A stretch of 64,000 bases of DNA from an uncultured Eubacterium sp. (GCA_910583555.1 CAJTXO010000001.1:1-64000); one strand, 5' to 3'; shown: positions 1-8,657, numbered from the stretch's first letter. A program made the numbers and translations. Notes: generated by a model from the letters alone, not told the origin.

Positions 1-39
1 CCATTATCCCATATCTTGGCTTAACAGTCTAGGTACTCA

Positions 40-438
40 CTATCTACCGTTTACGATCAATTTAGGAACATGATAATGACCTAGAAAATATTCCGCATAC
101 GCCTTTACGGCTTCAACCGCATAGCCATTATTCCTATATTTCGCTCCAATAAAATACGTAATACCCGTTTCCTGAAGATCCTCATAATAAGAACATCCAA
201 CAGAGCCAATCACCACTTTTTCACTCTTTAAAATTATAGAATAAGCCAGATAATCCACATTCGGATCATCCCGTTCTGCAACCTCTTTTGCCTCGTCGAT
301 CCATTCTGACATCCAACTGCTGCAGTTCTTATCAAAACCAATATCTTTCAGACTTCCGTCTGCCGCCATTTCCACAAATGGCATCTTATCCTCTGCTGCC
401 ACATCCCGAATCAGCAATCTCTGTGTTTCAACTCGCAC
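40..438 (-). CDS. GNAT family N-acetyltransferase, C-terminally truncated
   Basis: RimJ/RimL-type acetyltransferase: it begins with the typical RVETQRLLIRD strand and carries the acetyl-CoA pyrophosphate loop region YRNNGYAVEAVKA. The start is set at a GTG at 438 because an AGGAGG box lies 6 bases upstream; the longer open frame has no such site. The protein is about 132 residues against about 170-180 usual for the family, and it stops right after KLIVNGR, where the family continues with an N-x-AS-x-K-x-EK-x-GF segment. Past the stop, traces such as IVST and TVK remain in frame between further stops, so the 3' end looks decayed by nonsense mutation. Substrate unknown. Probably inactive. Confidence 0.7.
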   Translation of the reverse strand: MRVETQRLLIRDVAAEDKMPFVEMAADGSLKDIGFDKNCSSWMSEWIDEAKEVAERDDPNVDYLAYSIILKSEKVVIGSVGCSYYEDLQETGITYFIGAKYRNNGYAVEAVKAYAEYFLGHYHVPKLIVNGR

Positions 439-458
439 ATAACCCCTCCTCTCATCCT

Positions 459-1238
459 TTACATGTCCAGATCCCGTTCCCATTCCCCGATATCCACCAT
501 CACCCCATAATGATCGCTCGCCGATAACTGAATATCCTCATAAATCGTTTTCCCAAATATCATACAATTTCGCAACACCGGGAACTCACAAGGATACGTA
601 TTTCTCAATAAAATCCTGTCAAATCTGGAATTCAATTCGATCGTATTATGCTTAAACCTCGGATTTTCACGGAAATTCAGCGTAGGTTCTATCTCGGAAG
701 CTGTCAACTCCGCATACGCGGAGGCCAGATCATACCAACGGGGAACTGCTTCCTTCTGATCCAACCGGCATTCTCCCATGAGAAAACGATGTACATCCGA
801 TGTCTCCGCACAGTTAAAATCCCCAGCCATAAAAACCAGATCACATTTTTTATTATGAACCTCAGCAACAATGTCCACGATCTGTCTCTCCCGTTCTGCC
901 ACACTATCCCACGGAAGATGTATGTTGATAACCAAAATAGTCTTATTATTGTGACAAACAGAACAAAAAATAGCATTTGAATGATCCAGCCATGATTCAC
1001 ACTCCGCGAACGGAATATTGCTTAAAATACACAGACCTTCCTCACTATCCCGATAGCTGTCAAAGTAAAAATACGGATACCCCGCCCTATGCGCAATATC
1101 ACTGGCCATTGCTTTATTTTGTACTTCCTGAAGACATATCACATCTGCCTCCACACCTGATATTTCATGAATCATACACCCAGTCCGATACGGCATTCCC
1201 ATCTCGGAATTCCAAATATTATAGGTCGCAATTTGCAT
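459..1238 (-). CDS. Endonuclease/exonuclease/phosphatase family protein
   Basis: Metal-dependent phosphoesterase of the EEP (DNase I-like) fold. Visible motifs are ATYNIWN at the N-terminus, the metal-binding glutamate in VICLQEVQ, AGDFNC in the middle and SASDHYGV at the C-terminus. These are the conserved Asn, Glu, Asp-x-Asn and Asp-His of the family. Length about 259 residues, normal for a stand-alone EEP domain. There is no signal peptide, so it is cytosolic. The ATG at 1238 has GGAGG at the right distance; the upstream in-frame ATG does not. The substrate (nucleic acid, phospholipid or sugar phosphate) cannot be told from the sequence. It follows the phosphorylase gene by 17 bases and may be co-transcribed with it. 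Confidence 0.85.
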   Translation of the reverse strand: MQIATYNIWNSEMGMPYRTGCMIHEISGVEADVICLQEVQNKAMASDIAHRAGYPYFYFDSYRDSEEGLCILSNIPFAECESWLDHSNAIFCSVCHNNKTILVINIHLPWDSVAERERQIVDIVAEVHNKKCDLVFMAGDFNCAETSDVHRFLMGECRLDQKEAVPRWYDLASAYAELTASEIEPTLNFRENPRFKHNTIELNSRFDRILLRNTYPCEFPVLRNCMIFGKTIYEDIQLSASDHYGVMVDIGEWERDLDM

Positions 1239-1255
1239 CGTTTTTCCTCCATCTG

Positions 1256-2053
1256 CTAAACTTCCAAACATGCTATTTTATATATCAAATCAATCAGTAC
1301 TACTTTTCTCGAATACTCATATATCCTCTGTATTTCCTCACTTCTTCCGACTAGAGGCACTCCCGCAGCCGAATTATCCGAAACTACCAGAAGCGCAATT
1401 GCAGGTAGTTCCATCAACTTAGCGATTTCATAAAAAGTTGATGTTTCCATCTCAATCAAGTCCGTACCAAATGACTTGATTTCTTCTAAATGTGTATATT
1501 CCATGACAATAGAATCCGTACAAAACACAGAAGCTTTTTTAATTGTAACATTTCTTTCTTCTGCTAACCGAATTACGCGATCTACATATTCCGAATCTGG
1601 ATAAATCTTTTCAAACGGAATATAGTCTTTTATACTATCCTTCAAATATGTATTTGCTAATGTCCCCGCTACAGAATATAAGGGCGTACAAATATCGCCG
1701 ATACTAAATTCCTTTTTCAATGCGCCTGTTGCGCCAATAAAGATCAGCTTTTTAAAATGCAGTTCCCCACAGATCAACAGGTAATCCAGCATATTGCAGC
1801 CGCCGTCCGCTGTTTTGATCCATGCGATCGTGATATGATCCTTTTTTACCTCATAACCAGTACAATAACTTTGCGAACCCATCTCTGTCACTATGAAAGT
1901 ATTGTCACTGATCACCTTCTCCGGGGAATAAGATGGCGCGACAACTAATGCTTCGTAGACTATATCTTCCGACAGACCAAAATTTATATTTGCAATATGT
2001 TCCATATTGTGCTTATGTAGATTTTCTAATATTTGTTTCATTTTATCTTTCAT
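1256..2053 (-). CDS. Nucleoside phosphorylase (PNP/UDP family)
   Basis: Cleaves the glycosidic bond of nucleosides with phosphate, in cytosolic nucleoside salvage. The PNP_UDP fold is shown by the phosphate-binding FIGATGAL segment, the SIGDICTPLY strand and LIEMETSTFYEIAKL, which carries the Glu-Met-Glu ribose-binding motif, followed by VVSDNSAAG. Length 265 residues, normal. The start has GGAGG 8 bases upstream. Whether it prefers uridine or purine nucleosides is not clear; divergence at the N-terminus argues against a standard DeoD or Udp. A second phosphorylase domain occurs in this window, fused to a GNAT domain at 7458-8657. Confidence 0.8.
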   Translation of the reverse strand: MKDKMKQILENLHKHNMEHIANINFGLSEDIVYEALVVAPSYSPEKVISDNTFIVTEMGSQSYCTGYEVKKDHITIAWIKTADGGCNMLDYLLICGELHFKKLIFIGATGALKKEFSIGDICTPLYSVAGTLANTYLKDSIKDYIPFEKIYPDSEYVDRVIRLAEERNVTIKKASVFCTDSIVMEYTHLEEIKSFGTDLIEMETSTFYEIAKLMELPAIALLVVSDNSAAGVPLVGRSEEIQRIYEYSRKVVLIDLIYKIACLEV

Positions 2054-2077
2054 TCATTGATCCTCCATTTCCTTGTC

Positions 2078-2944
2078 TCATCTTATATCATCTATGTAAT
2101 GGTCGATCAGTTCAAAAATCCAATCCCGCAATTGCGAAAAGCAAAACCCAAGGCGTTCTGCCTTTTCTGTATTTATGCTGTATGCAGGTTCTCCATTATA
2201 AGGAGCCGCCTCCCCGTCATCGGCCAGGACCGCCTTTTTTCCCGTTTTCCCTTCGACATACGCGAGAACCTCCCTCATCGAAATCGTTCCCGACGCACTC
2301 CCGTTTACGGCGCCGGTCGCCTCCCGATCTACCAGATAAGCGAGAAACGCCCCAGCCTCATCGGACCGGATAAAACCCATCGGATCGTTGATATTGTCAA
2401 TATACATCGGCATTTCTTTCATCACATGCTCTACATAAAACCGCAGCCGCTGCGTGTAATCATCTCTCCCTGCCGCAAACGGATAGCGGACGGCGAGCCA
2501 GTTTTTATCTCCGTATTCCTGCCACAGCGCGCACTCGGCCTGCCGTTTGATCTCCTCGTACGGCGCGTCAAATCGGCCGCACCATTTCCATGTTCGATGA
2601 ATCCCATCAAAATCGGATTCTTTTGTATCAAAATGTTTGGGATCGTATACGGACGTCGTGGACATGTAGATGTATTTTCCAAAGGCCAGGGCGTCCATCG
2701 CATATTTGATATCATAGGAACAATAGGCAATTTTATCGATTACCACATCATAATATTTCCCATCAAATGCCCTTTTCATGCTCTCCGCATCCGTTCTCTC
2801 CACCTTGATCCTCTTCACCTTGTTGCCGAAATCATCCCTGGCGTTCTGTCGAGTGGCGATCGTGATATCATGTCCTTTTGAGATCAGTTCGTTCACCATG
2901 GGAATGCCAAAAAATCTGGTCCCACCTAATACTAAAATATCCAT
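2078..2944 (-). CDS. NAD-dependent epimerase/dehydratase family protein
   Basis: Extended short-chain dehydrogenase with a Rossmann fold. The N-terminus MDILVLGGTRFFG carries the Gly-rich dinucleotide-binding turn in the GGTRFxG form seen in the atypical, reductase-like epimerase branch. STTSVYD in the middle is the usual Ser/Tyr strand, although a clear YxxxK is not obvious (YEEIKRQAE is the nearest). Length about 288 residues. The start at 2944 is chosen because AGGAG precedes it; 11 extra in-frame codons upstream lack a site. Substrate unknown. The neighbours are unrelated accessory genes, so context gives no help. Confidence 0.8.
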   Translation of the reverse strand: MDILVLGGTRFFGIPMVNELISKGHDITIATRQNARDDFGNKVKRIKVERTDAESMKRAFDGKYYDVVIDKIAYCSYDIKYAMDALAFGKYIYMSTTSVYDPKHFDTKESDFDGIHRTWKWCGRFDAPYEEIKRQAECALWQEYGDKNWLAVRYPFAAGRDDYTQRLRFYVEHVMKEMPMYIDNINDPMGFIRSDEAGAFLAYLVDREATGAVNGSASGTISMREVLAYVEGKTGKKAVLADDGEAAPYNGEPAYSINTEKAERLGFCFSQLRDWIFELIDHYIDDIR

Positions 2945-2977
2945 ATTCTTTTCTCCTGTCCGGTTAACACCTATCAC

Positions 2978-3124
2978 CTAATCGTTTGTTATGAACATAA
3001 AAAGGCTGCGATCATGTGAAGAAAACCATTCCTCAAAAAGCGGGAAATTTCCTTCGCCAAACATACCTTTTCCCGAGGAAACCATCTTACATGTTGGCAT
3101 TTCATAAATTCTTATATATTGCAT
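2978..3124 (-). pseudogene. N-terminal fragment of a GyrI-like (AraC effector-binding) protein
   Basis: A 48-codon frame with a good site (GGAGG, overlapping the stop of the upstream GNAT gene) encodes IYEMPTCKMVSSGKGMFGEG followed by LFEEWFSS. This is the typical start of a GyrI-like small-molecule-binding protein of about 150 residues. After SSHDRSLF the sequence leaves the family and stops. The rest of the gene is missing and the next gene begins 33 bases later, so this looks like a 3' deletion. Whether the short peptide is made is unknown. Confidence 0.65.
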
Positions 3125-3125
3125 T

Positions 3126-3587
3126 TTATTTACCTCCCAAATCCTTTGCCATACACAATGATTCTGGCATATTTACATATGGCCCATAATTGGGAATCTT
3201 CTTAAAACCTAGTTTTTTATATACGGCACAAGATTCAGCTAATAACTCCCCTGTTTCAAGAATTATTCTTTTATATCCCAATTCTATTGCCCATTCTATT
3301 AGTAAAGAAACAAGTTTGGTTCCTATTCCTTGTCCTTGATATTCCGTATGTACGAATACTCTTTTCAGTTCTATGTTTTCCACATCATATTTTCTTATAG
3401 CGCCGCCGCCAATCACCTTGTTATTTTCATACACAACTATCACTTCTTGTATTTCATCTAACTGGTTATACTTCCTGTATTTATCTCTTTTTATCTTTTT
3501 TCCAACTCGTCTATCCAAATCCATATCAAGAAGTTTACAGTTTTCTATAAAATCTTTATTTTTACCATCCGTTCTTCTAAAATCCAT
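3126..3587 (-). CDS. GNAT family N-acetyltransferase
   Basis: Complete small acetyltransferase of about 153 residues. Acetyl-CoA binding is shown by KRVFVHTEYQGQGIGTKLVS, a textbook motif A with Q/R-x-x-G-x-G, and motif B by AVYKKLGFKKIPNYGPY. The ending, with PYVNMPESLCMAKDL, resembles the MarR-associated/PaiA-like subgroup that acts on small amines, but the substrate is unproven. The ATG at 3587 has AGAGGTG upstream. Its start lies inside the 3' end of the preceding metallo-beta-lactamase gene (11-base overlap), so the two are probably translated from one message. Confidence 0.85.
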   Translation of the reverse strand: MDFRRTDGKNKDFIENCKLLDMDLDRRVGKKIKRDKYRKYNQLDEIQEVIVVYENNKVIGGGAIRKYDVENIELKRVFVHTEYQGQGIGTKLVSLLIEWAIELGYKRIILETGELLAESCAVYKKLGFKKIPNYGPYVNMPESLCMAKDLGGK

Positions 3588-4047
3588 TGAAATCACCTCT
3601 ATATATTTCGGGGGTTGCGTGAGCATAGTTGATTACTTTAGGAAAATGACTCATAATAAGATCCCAATCATTCTGTACATTTCCGTTATGTTCATAACCG
3701 TCAATATACTCAATGGGTTCTAAATCCCCGACAAAGCATTCTCCATTATCCATAATCAAAGATACGCTATCTTCGCTATGACTTGGGGTAACAACGATTT
3801 CTCCATTTATACCTATATTTAGTAAGAAATTTCTGCTTTCTTCACAGCGGATAATCGTTGAGTTATTCATCTCTATCGGCTTATAATTCAATCTTTTATC
3901 TCTTGCAAAAATATCGTCTGCAAAATGGATATATGATACTTGTGTATCTAGTAGCAGTTTGATTTTTTGCTTCATTAGTTCGCTTATTAGTCCTATATGG
4001 TCAGGATGATAGTAGTTTGTATTACCATATTTCAACTTTGTAATCAC
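3577..4047 (-). CDS. Metallo-beta-lactamase fold hydrolase with internal deletion
   Basis: The protein starts MITKLKYGNTN and goes straight into YYHPDHIGLISELM. Intact relatives have about 35-45 residues between these two pieces and a full T-H-x-H-x-D-H motif; here the first His is replaced by Tyr. Further metal ligands are visible: the His in VVTPSHSEDSVSL and the Asp in ECFVGDLEP. This fits an in-frame internal deletion in the 5' third of the gene, leaving 156 residues. The start is a GTG with a GGAGAGGG stretch upstream. It is probably not an active hydrolase. It overlaps the GNAT gene downstream by 11 bases. Confidence 0.65.
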   Translation of the reverse strand: MITKLKYGNTNYYHPDHIGLISELMKQKIKLLLDTQVSYIHFADDIFARDKRLNYKPIEMNNSTIIRCEESRNFLLNIGINGEIVVTPSHSEDSVSLIMDNGECFVGDLEPIEYIDGYEHNGNVQNDWDLIMSHFPKVINYAHATPEIYRGDFNGF

Positions 4048-4154
4048 GCCAATCCCTCTCCGTCAAATGTCTTAGGATAAGTTCCATGCATGTATATCGA
4101 CACTTTTCAGGCTTTTCCTTAAAAAAACAATCATTTTTGCAGCAGGTCCTTCTT

Positions 4155-4259
4155 TCATCTTACAATAGCCAGCATGACAACGTCATGAAATTCCCGACCA
4201 AAAGGATAATGTCGGAGAACGCCTTCCTTCTGATAACCATTCTTTTCAAGAACGCGCAC
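4155..4259 (-). pseudogene. C-terminal remnant of a GNAT acetyltransferase
   Basis: Read on the minus strand, this stretch encodes VRVLEKNGYQKEG, then RHYPFGREFHDVVML and a stop. That is the standard last 30-35 residues of a RimJ-type GNAT (the S-x-RVLEKNGF motif B and the final strand). In-frame stops and no start precede it, so only the 3' tail of the gene survives. Confidence 0.7.
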
Positions 4260-4298
4260 GGATCAATCTATATTTTTTCGTTACATTTTCATAATGTA

Positions 4299-5141
4299 TT
4301 ACCGGCTATAAAGCAACGGCCCTTCTCCCATTCGTTGTCTTACTATTTCATACATAATTATAGATGCAGCACAGCTAACATTGAAGGAACTGGCATATGA
4401 ATCTTCGGCCATAGGAATCGTACACAAAACATCACAGTACTCTTTAAATGAATTATTTAATCCCATCCTTTCATTTCCCATCATTAACATAACTGGATTC
4501 TTCAAGTCCTCACTATAGACTGGTTTTTCTTTGTGGGCTGTTGTACCTATAATCTTAAAGTTAGGATATTTCATTCTGAGGCTTTCAACGAATTTATATA
4601 GATCTTCATTTTTAGTAATCCGAATAACTGGAAGATTGAAAAAGGAACCCATTGACGAAATTATTACATCAGGTTCATACAAATCAACCGCATGTCCGGT
4701 AATAATTAACAGATCTATTCCCAATGCATCACATGAACGAATCATCGTACCCAAATTCCCTTTATTAGAAGGTCTGTCAAATAACATAATAAATGGATTT
4801 GGGGATAACGCAACATTTTCTAACCTGTCTTCTCTCATTTCGATAATAGCTAATAGTTCAGAAGTATCTTCTTTTCCACTTAACTCCTTTAATAACTTTG
4901 CTGTAAGAGTATAATTGACTTCTGTTTTTACTGTTTCTATCATACATTTTGCCCAGTCGGACAAATGATTACTATCATAAATGAAAGAAACAATCTTCCA
5001 ATTATTTTTAACTGCTTCATTCAGACTTCTCACGCCTTCAACAATAAATTGATTATATTTATATCTTTTATTTCGATTATTCTTTAATACTTCAAATTTC
5101 TGATAATCATTATTTTTATTTATTACAGAAATAGTTTTCAT
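4299..5141 (-). CDS. TrmH/SpoU family RNA methyltransferase
   Basis: Transfers a methyl group from S-adenosylmethionine to the ribose 2'-OH of rRNA or tRNA, using the trefoil-knot SPOUT fold. All three SpoU motifs are present: LFDRPSNKGNLGTMIRSCDA (motif 1 with the Asn and Arg), MLMMGNERMGL (motif 2) and TIPMAEDSYASSFNVSCAA (motif 3). An N-terminal SpoU substrate-binding domain covers residues 1-100 (IVEGVRSLNEA). Length 280 residues, normal. Motif 3 has SSFNVS where SLNVS is usual. The C-terminal tail runs to the edge of a decayed GNAT remnant. It may be a horizontally moved relative of RlmB or of resistance methyltransferases such as Tsr; the site is unknown. Confidence 0.85.
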   Translation of the reverse strand: MKTISVINKNNDYQKFEVLKNNRNKRYKYNQFIVEGVRSLNEAVKNNWKIVSFIYDSNHLSDWAKCMIETVKTEVNYTLTAKLLKELSGKEDTSELLAIIEMREDRLENVALSPNPFIMLFDRPSNKGNLGTMIRSCDALGIDLLIITGHAVDLYEPDVIISSMGSFFNLPVIRITKNEDLYKFVESLRMKYPNFKIIGTTAHKEKPVYSEDLKNPVMLMMGNERMGLNNSFKEYCDVLCTIPMAEDSYASSFNVSCAASIIMYEIVRQRMGEGPLLYSR

Positions 5142-5230
5142 TTAAACACCTTCCTCAAAATATTCAGATGGTAGCATAGAGTGGTTCAGGCGGCATTAAA
5201 CCAAATTAGAACAACCTGCTTATCCAACAC

Positions 5231-5300
5231 TCTCTCGTACATAATATCCTCCAAATCCCAACTGCACTTGTTATTAACTCTCCACAAAACTGGAATTTTA
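5231..5300. repeat. Direct repeat A (about 70 bp, partner at 11005-11077)
   Basis: Shares blocks such as CTCTCGTACATAAT, AACTGCACTTGT and ACTCTCC-CAAAA-GAATTTT with 11005-11077 in the same order and orientation, with one small length difference. Each copy sits at the 3' end of an accessory gene (here the GNAT gene at 5298) and before the start of the next. The frames through the two copies differ, so conservation is not at protein level. Confidence 0.6.
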
Positions 5301-5882
5301 TAATTCCTCGATAAAATGATTTTCAGCTTCATTCCAATATTTACGATATACAAAATCTGTATTGCCATCAAAATTGAGCTGATACATTCGGAATATGACA
5401 GGAAAATTTTTCGGTTGCCACTGTTCCTCATAGGAATAGCAGTATTTCATGCCTACGTTTTTCATCACATTTCCACTTCTAGGATTATTTTTGTCATGGG
5501 TGGCTGTGATATAAGGTAATCCGTCTTTTTTTACCCGCTCTACGATTGCCTTTCCTGCTTCTGTAACAATCCCCCTGTGCCAAAACTCCTTACGCAAGCC
5601 ATAACCAAAGTCATGGTGTTCTTCCATATCAACTTTGATATAACCTATTGGGTAATTATCTTCTTTTAAGCAGATAGCATATGCATATCCTTGTGGTTGT
5701 GCATATTTTGAAGTATATCTTTCCTCATAAAACTTTTTGGCTTCTTCAATATTTTTTACTGGATACCATGGAAGAAATTTATTAACTTCTTCATCTTTAA
5801 GTATGAGGAATAGTGCTTCTAAATCTTGTTCTGTAAATTTTCTTAAAATCAAACACTCTGTTTTAATTGTTGGCGTATTCAT
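5298..5882 (-). CDS. GNAT family N-acetyltransferase (RimJ-like)
   Basis: Acetyltransferase of 194 residues with the RimJ/RimL layout: IKTECLILRKFTEQD at the start, LRKEFWHRGIVTEAGKAIV as the acetyl-CoA loop, and NPRSGNVMKNVGMKYC as motif B. The start has AAGGAG upstream. The C-terminus beyond the domain (about 25 residues, YRKYWNEAENHFIEEL) is usual for the group that acts on ribosomal proteins or small amines. The gene ends at repeat A. The substrate cannot be inferred. Confidence 0.85.
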   Translation of the reverse strand: MNTPTIKTECLILRKFTEQDLEALFLILKDEEVNKFLPWYPVKNIEEAKKFYEERYTSKYAQPQGYAYAICLKEDNYPIGYIKVDMEEHHDFGYGLRKEFWHRGIVTEAGKAIVERVKKDGLPYITATHDKNNPRSGNVMKNVGMKYCYSYEEQWQPKNFPVIFRMYQLNFDGNTDFVYRKYWNEAENHFIEEL

Positions 5883-5946
5883 ACTCTCTTATCTCCTTAA
5901 CTTCCGACTTTTATAACTTTTATCAGCTTAACAAACTGGAATTTGG

Positions 5947-7032
5947 TTAATGTATATGTTCATCATAAAACCCAACAAAATCCTCGAACAACTCCAAATC
6001 CAATGAATTACACCATTTTTCCCTGTCAAGGTTTTGATATATATAATTAGCTTTATCCTCCGAAAACCGTTCCCTGTTTTCCTCTGTGTTATAGTCATAG
6101 TCAAGCGTTTTGAGCCATTCATCAAATTTCGCATTAAACTCATTGCGATATGTGTCGTCATTGAAATAGTTATGTCCTTTATTCTCAAGAGGAATAAAGC
6201 TAAATCGGGAATCGTCCTTGTATTTTTCGTAATAAATTTCGTAACCGTATTCGGCTGGAACAACTTCATCATCAAAGCTATGCACAATCATAACAGCGGC
6301 ATTGCTTTTTGAGAAGCCGTCCAACGCAGTATTTGAGGCATACCCGCCATATTGAATCCTCTCATGCAGTTTCACAAATGGTAACATCAAATAAATACCA
6401 TTTCCTACCTGTTTTTTCCCCCCGGCTTCAAACAGATTCGGTGAAGCGTTAAAACCCGAACACGCTATAACGGCTTTTACTTCGGGGTGGTATGTAAGCA
6501 CACTGCAAACACTGTAGCCGCCCCAGCTATGCCCGAATAAAACGATTGGCAGACTTGGGAATTTCCCGCTTTCTTCCACAAATGTGATTGCATAGTCAAG
6601 GTCAATTACTCCCTGTGGAAGTCCTCCGACTCCCTCACCCTCGCTTTCATCATTTCCCGTAGCGTCATAGGAGAAAACATAATATCCATGACAGGCAAAA
6701 TAATTCACGCAATCCATATAAGAATTATGTCCACCTCCACCAAAGCCATGTGCCATTACAACGATACCACGCTGGTTTTCTCCCGAACTATACATATATC
6801 CCGCCAGTTTCTGCCCCTCGTTGGAACTAAACTCATATTTCGTGCGGTGCAATCCGTCAAAGTCATCAACATAGAGCATAAGCGGCTCATAGCTCTCAAA
6901 TCGCTGGTTAAAATTCTCGTTATATACCATTACAGTCAATATCCAATCGCCAGCAATTATTAGTGTGACCACAATAGATAATATAATAAAGAGAATCTTT
7001 TTCTTCTTAGATTTCGGTTTCGTATTTCTCAT
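5947..7032 (-). CDS. Membrane-anchored alpha/beta hydrolase
   Basis: About 361 residues with one N-terminal membrane segment (residues 13-38, after a Lys-rich cytosolic tip KPKSKKKK) and an extracytoplasmic alpha/beta hydrolase domain. The nucleophile elbow is FGHSWGG (Ser), the acid is probably in HSFDDEVVP and the His in NKGHNYF. The oxyanion strand is VVMAHGFGGGG. The first ATG abuts the AAGGAG box with no gap, so the second ATG (7032), six bases further on, is the likely start. The family includes carboxylesterases and acyl-peptide-type hydrolases; the substrate is unknown. The C-terminal 50 residues are acidic and helical and not part of the core fold. Confidence 0.85.
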   Translation of the reverse strand: MRNTKPKSKKKKILFIILSIVVTLIIAGDWILTVMVYNENFNQRFESYEPLMLYVDDFDGLHRTKYEFSSNEGQKLAGYMYSSGENQRGIVVMAHGFGGGGHNSYMDCVNYFACHGYYVFSYDATGNDESEGEGVGGLPQGVIDLDYAITFVEESGKFPSLPIVLFGHSWGGYSVCSVLTYHPEVKAVIACSGFNASPNLFEAGGKKQVGNGIYLMLPFVKLHERIQYGGYASNTALDGFSKSNAAVMIVHSFDDEVVPAEYGYEIYYEKYKDDSRFSFIPLENKGHNYFNDDTYRNEFNAKFDEWLKTLDYDYNTEENRERFSEDKANYIYQNLDREKWCNSLDLELFEDFVGFYDEHIH

Positions 7033-7140
7033 ATCCATCTCCTTTTTGACTTATTGTTGAGTCGGAAAATTTCGATTTTTCATTTCAGGTAACATATACA
7101 GTAAACCACGCCATTCTATATAATTTAACTTTAGTTTCCA

Positions 7141-7461
7141 TTACTGCTCTATCATAAATCCCTACTGTACACCAAATTCATCAATAAAGTTACCCGCCAA
7201 TTTACTGTATGGCAACTCTGTAAAGGGGTCTATGATGATGCTTCCTTCTTTAAAACATTCATAACAAGCCAAAAGTTCTTCAACATTTGAGAATATAACG
7301 ATTAAATGAACAGCGCAATTAAGAGATTTGTCCTTGTTGCCAAATCTATCATTCAAAAAAATTTTTTGTCCGTGAATGTACATAACCGCATGAGCGATGT
7401 TATTATCACCCTGACATTCATCAGGTGCATAATCACAGTTGTGTCCAACAAACGCAATCAA
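7141..7461 (-). pseudogene. VOC (glyoxalase/PhnB-like) protein, 5' truncated with nonsense codon
   Basis: The 99-residue frame matches the second half of a PhnB-like VOC protein (HAVMYIHGQKIFLNDRFG, then HLIVIFSNVEELLACYE, then LAGNFIDEFGVQ). The family is usually 130-150 residues and starts with a PY-x-x-F strand that is missing here. The frame opens with a TTG inside the last codons of the upstream fusion gene, and stops lie just before that. At the 3' end, FGVQ is followed by TAG and then GFMIEQ-stop. Family members have W at the stop position, so one TGG to TAG change explains it. Confidence 0.65.
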
Positions 7462-8657
7462 CCCCTCGCTAACGCATCAATCAATTTCTGAATACTATTT
7501 TCAAGAGTGCTTTCACCCCAACCAAGATCCCATTCATCATTTGATCCACTGTCAGATATAACATATATCGCTGTTGCCTTACGAGAACGGAAATTTGCTA
7601 TTGTAAATAGTCCTGCTCCTTCCATCTCAACGCATTTCGCCCCCATATCGTTTAAATAATACCGCCCTCTCCATTCAGGCTGAACATATCCGCCATCCGT
7701 TGTCCAATGATAACCGCGAGTACAGGATATCCCCTTTTTCTCCAACTCCATACAAAAAGAGTCTGTCAAATCCTTTGTGGATTCGATTCGTTCCCCCTTA
7801 AATCCATATAATCTGGTAATAGAGGTATCGTTATAAGCCCCATCGGTAAGAACATAATCTCCAATCTTATTCCCACCGGCAAATCCTACATGAATCAGTT
7901 CTTTCACTCCTGCTGCATATAAATCCTCTGCCTGAGTTGCAAGTCCCGGGGAACACATCTCCCCCTTTGCAAAACCTAAATTGCTGTTATGATTCATTAC
8001 ATATATACCTCCACCGACATCAAATGTAAGCGTACTAACGTTCTTGGCAAGCATTGTATCAAACAGACTATCCGCCAGCAAATAAACCCTATTTGGAACC
8101 TTTGTTTGATATTCATCAAAATCAAACCCCTGCAGTTCAATCTCTTTTCGGACAAGAACAGAAGGGGCATTATATAAAGCCGGGTCTATATCAAATTCTC
8201 TTTTTCGCATAATGGAATATGACAATAATTTACCATTTGCAACGGAATGCTCCGCTTGTTTTAATAACTCATATCCTCGTTTGCGATAAAATTCAGTAGC
8301 CGGCAACGATGCCTCTATATTTACATACGAATAATTCTTAATTATTTCTTTTTCCAAATAATCCATAAGCTTGGTTCCAATCCCCTCATGCTGATTATCC
8401 GGAGTTACATATACCCTTGAAATAGCGTTTTGATTCATTGTGCCTGTTCCGAGAATCAAAGCTCCACAACCAATCACATAGGTATTATCTTCCAAAATGT
8501 CATTATGGATATTATCACGATTATGTAATTCCATAAAGAAATCCACTACTTCATTCGAATAGTATTTTGGATATGTTTCTTTTATAGTTTTGCTTACGAT
8601 TTCATTAATCTTGTCAGTTTGAACTAACCGAGCTTTTTTGATCACTAATTGATTCAC
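7458..8657 (-). CDS. GNAT acetyltransferase - nucleoside phosphorylase fusion
   Basis: A two-domain protein of about 400 residues. Residues 1-150 are a GNAT domain (SRVYVTPDNQHEGIGTKLMD, then PATEFYRKRGYELL). Residues 155-400 are a PNP_UDP phosphorylase domain (LIHVGFAGGNKIGDYVL for phosphate binding, VEMEGAGLFTIA for ribose, VISDSG near the end). Both look complete. The GTG at 8657 has an AGGGGAAGG box about 10 bases upstream and is preferred; an ATG at 8687 would add 10 residues but has only a weak GGAAG. The fusion suggests acetylation linked to nucleoside salvage, or simply a joined pair; substrates are unknown. The stop overlaps the decayed VOC gene. Confidence 0.8.
   Translation of the reverse strand: MNQLVIKKARLVQTDKINEIVSKTIKETYPKYYSNEVVDFFMELHNRDNIHNDILEDNTYVIGCGALILGTGTMNQNAISRVYVTPDNQHEGIGTKLMDYLEKEIIKNYSYVNIEASLPATEFYRKRGYELLKQAEHSVANGKLLSYSIMRKREFDIDPALYNAPSVLVRKEIELQGFDFDEYQTKVPNRVYLLADSLFDTMLAKNVSTLTFDVGGGIYVMNHNSNLGFAKGEMCSPGLATQAEDLYAAGVKELIHVGFAGGNKIGDYVLTDGAYNDTSITRLYGFKGERIESTKDLTDSFCMELEKKGISCTRGYHWTTDGGYVQPEWRGRYYLNDMGAKCVEMEGAGLFTIANFRSRKATAIYVISDSGSNDEWDLGWGESTLENSIQKLIDALARG

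Noticed and set aside
5186..5431. An 81-codon minus-strand frame through repeat A
   Set aside because: It overlaps the 3' end of the GNAT gene in another frame, has no start site, and its frame is not kept in the second repeat copy.
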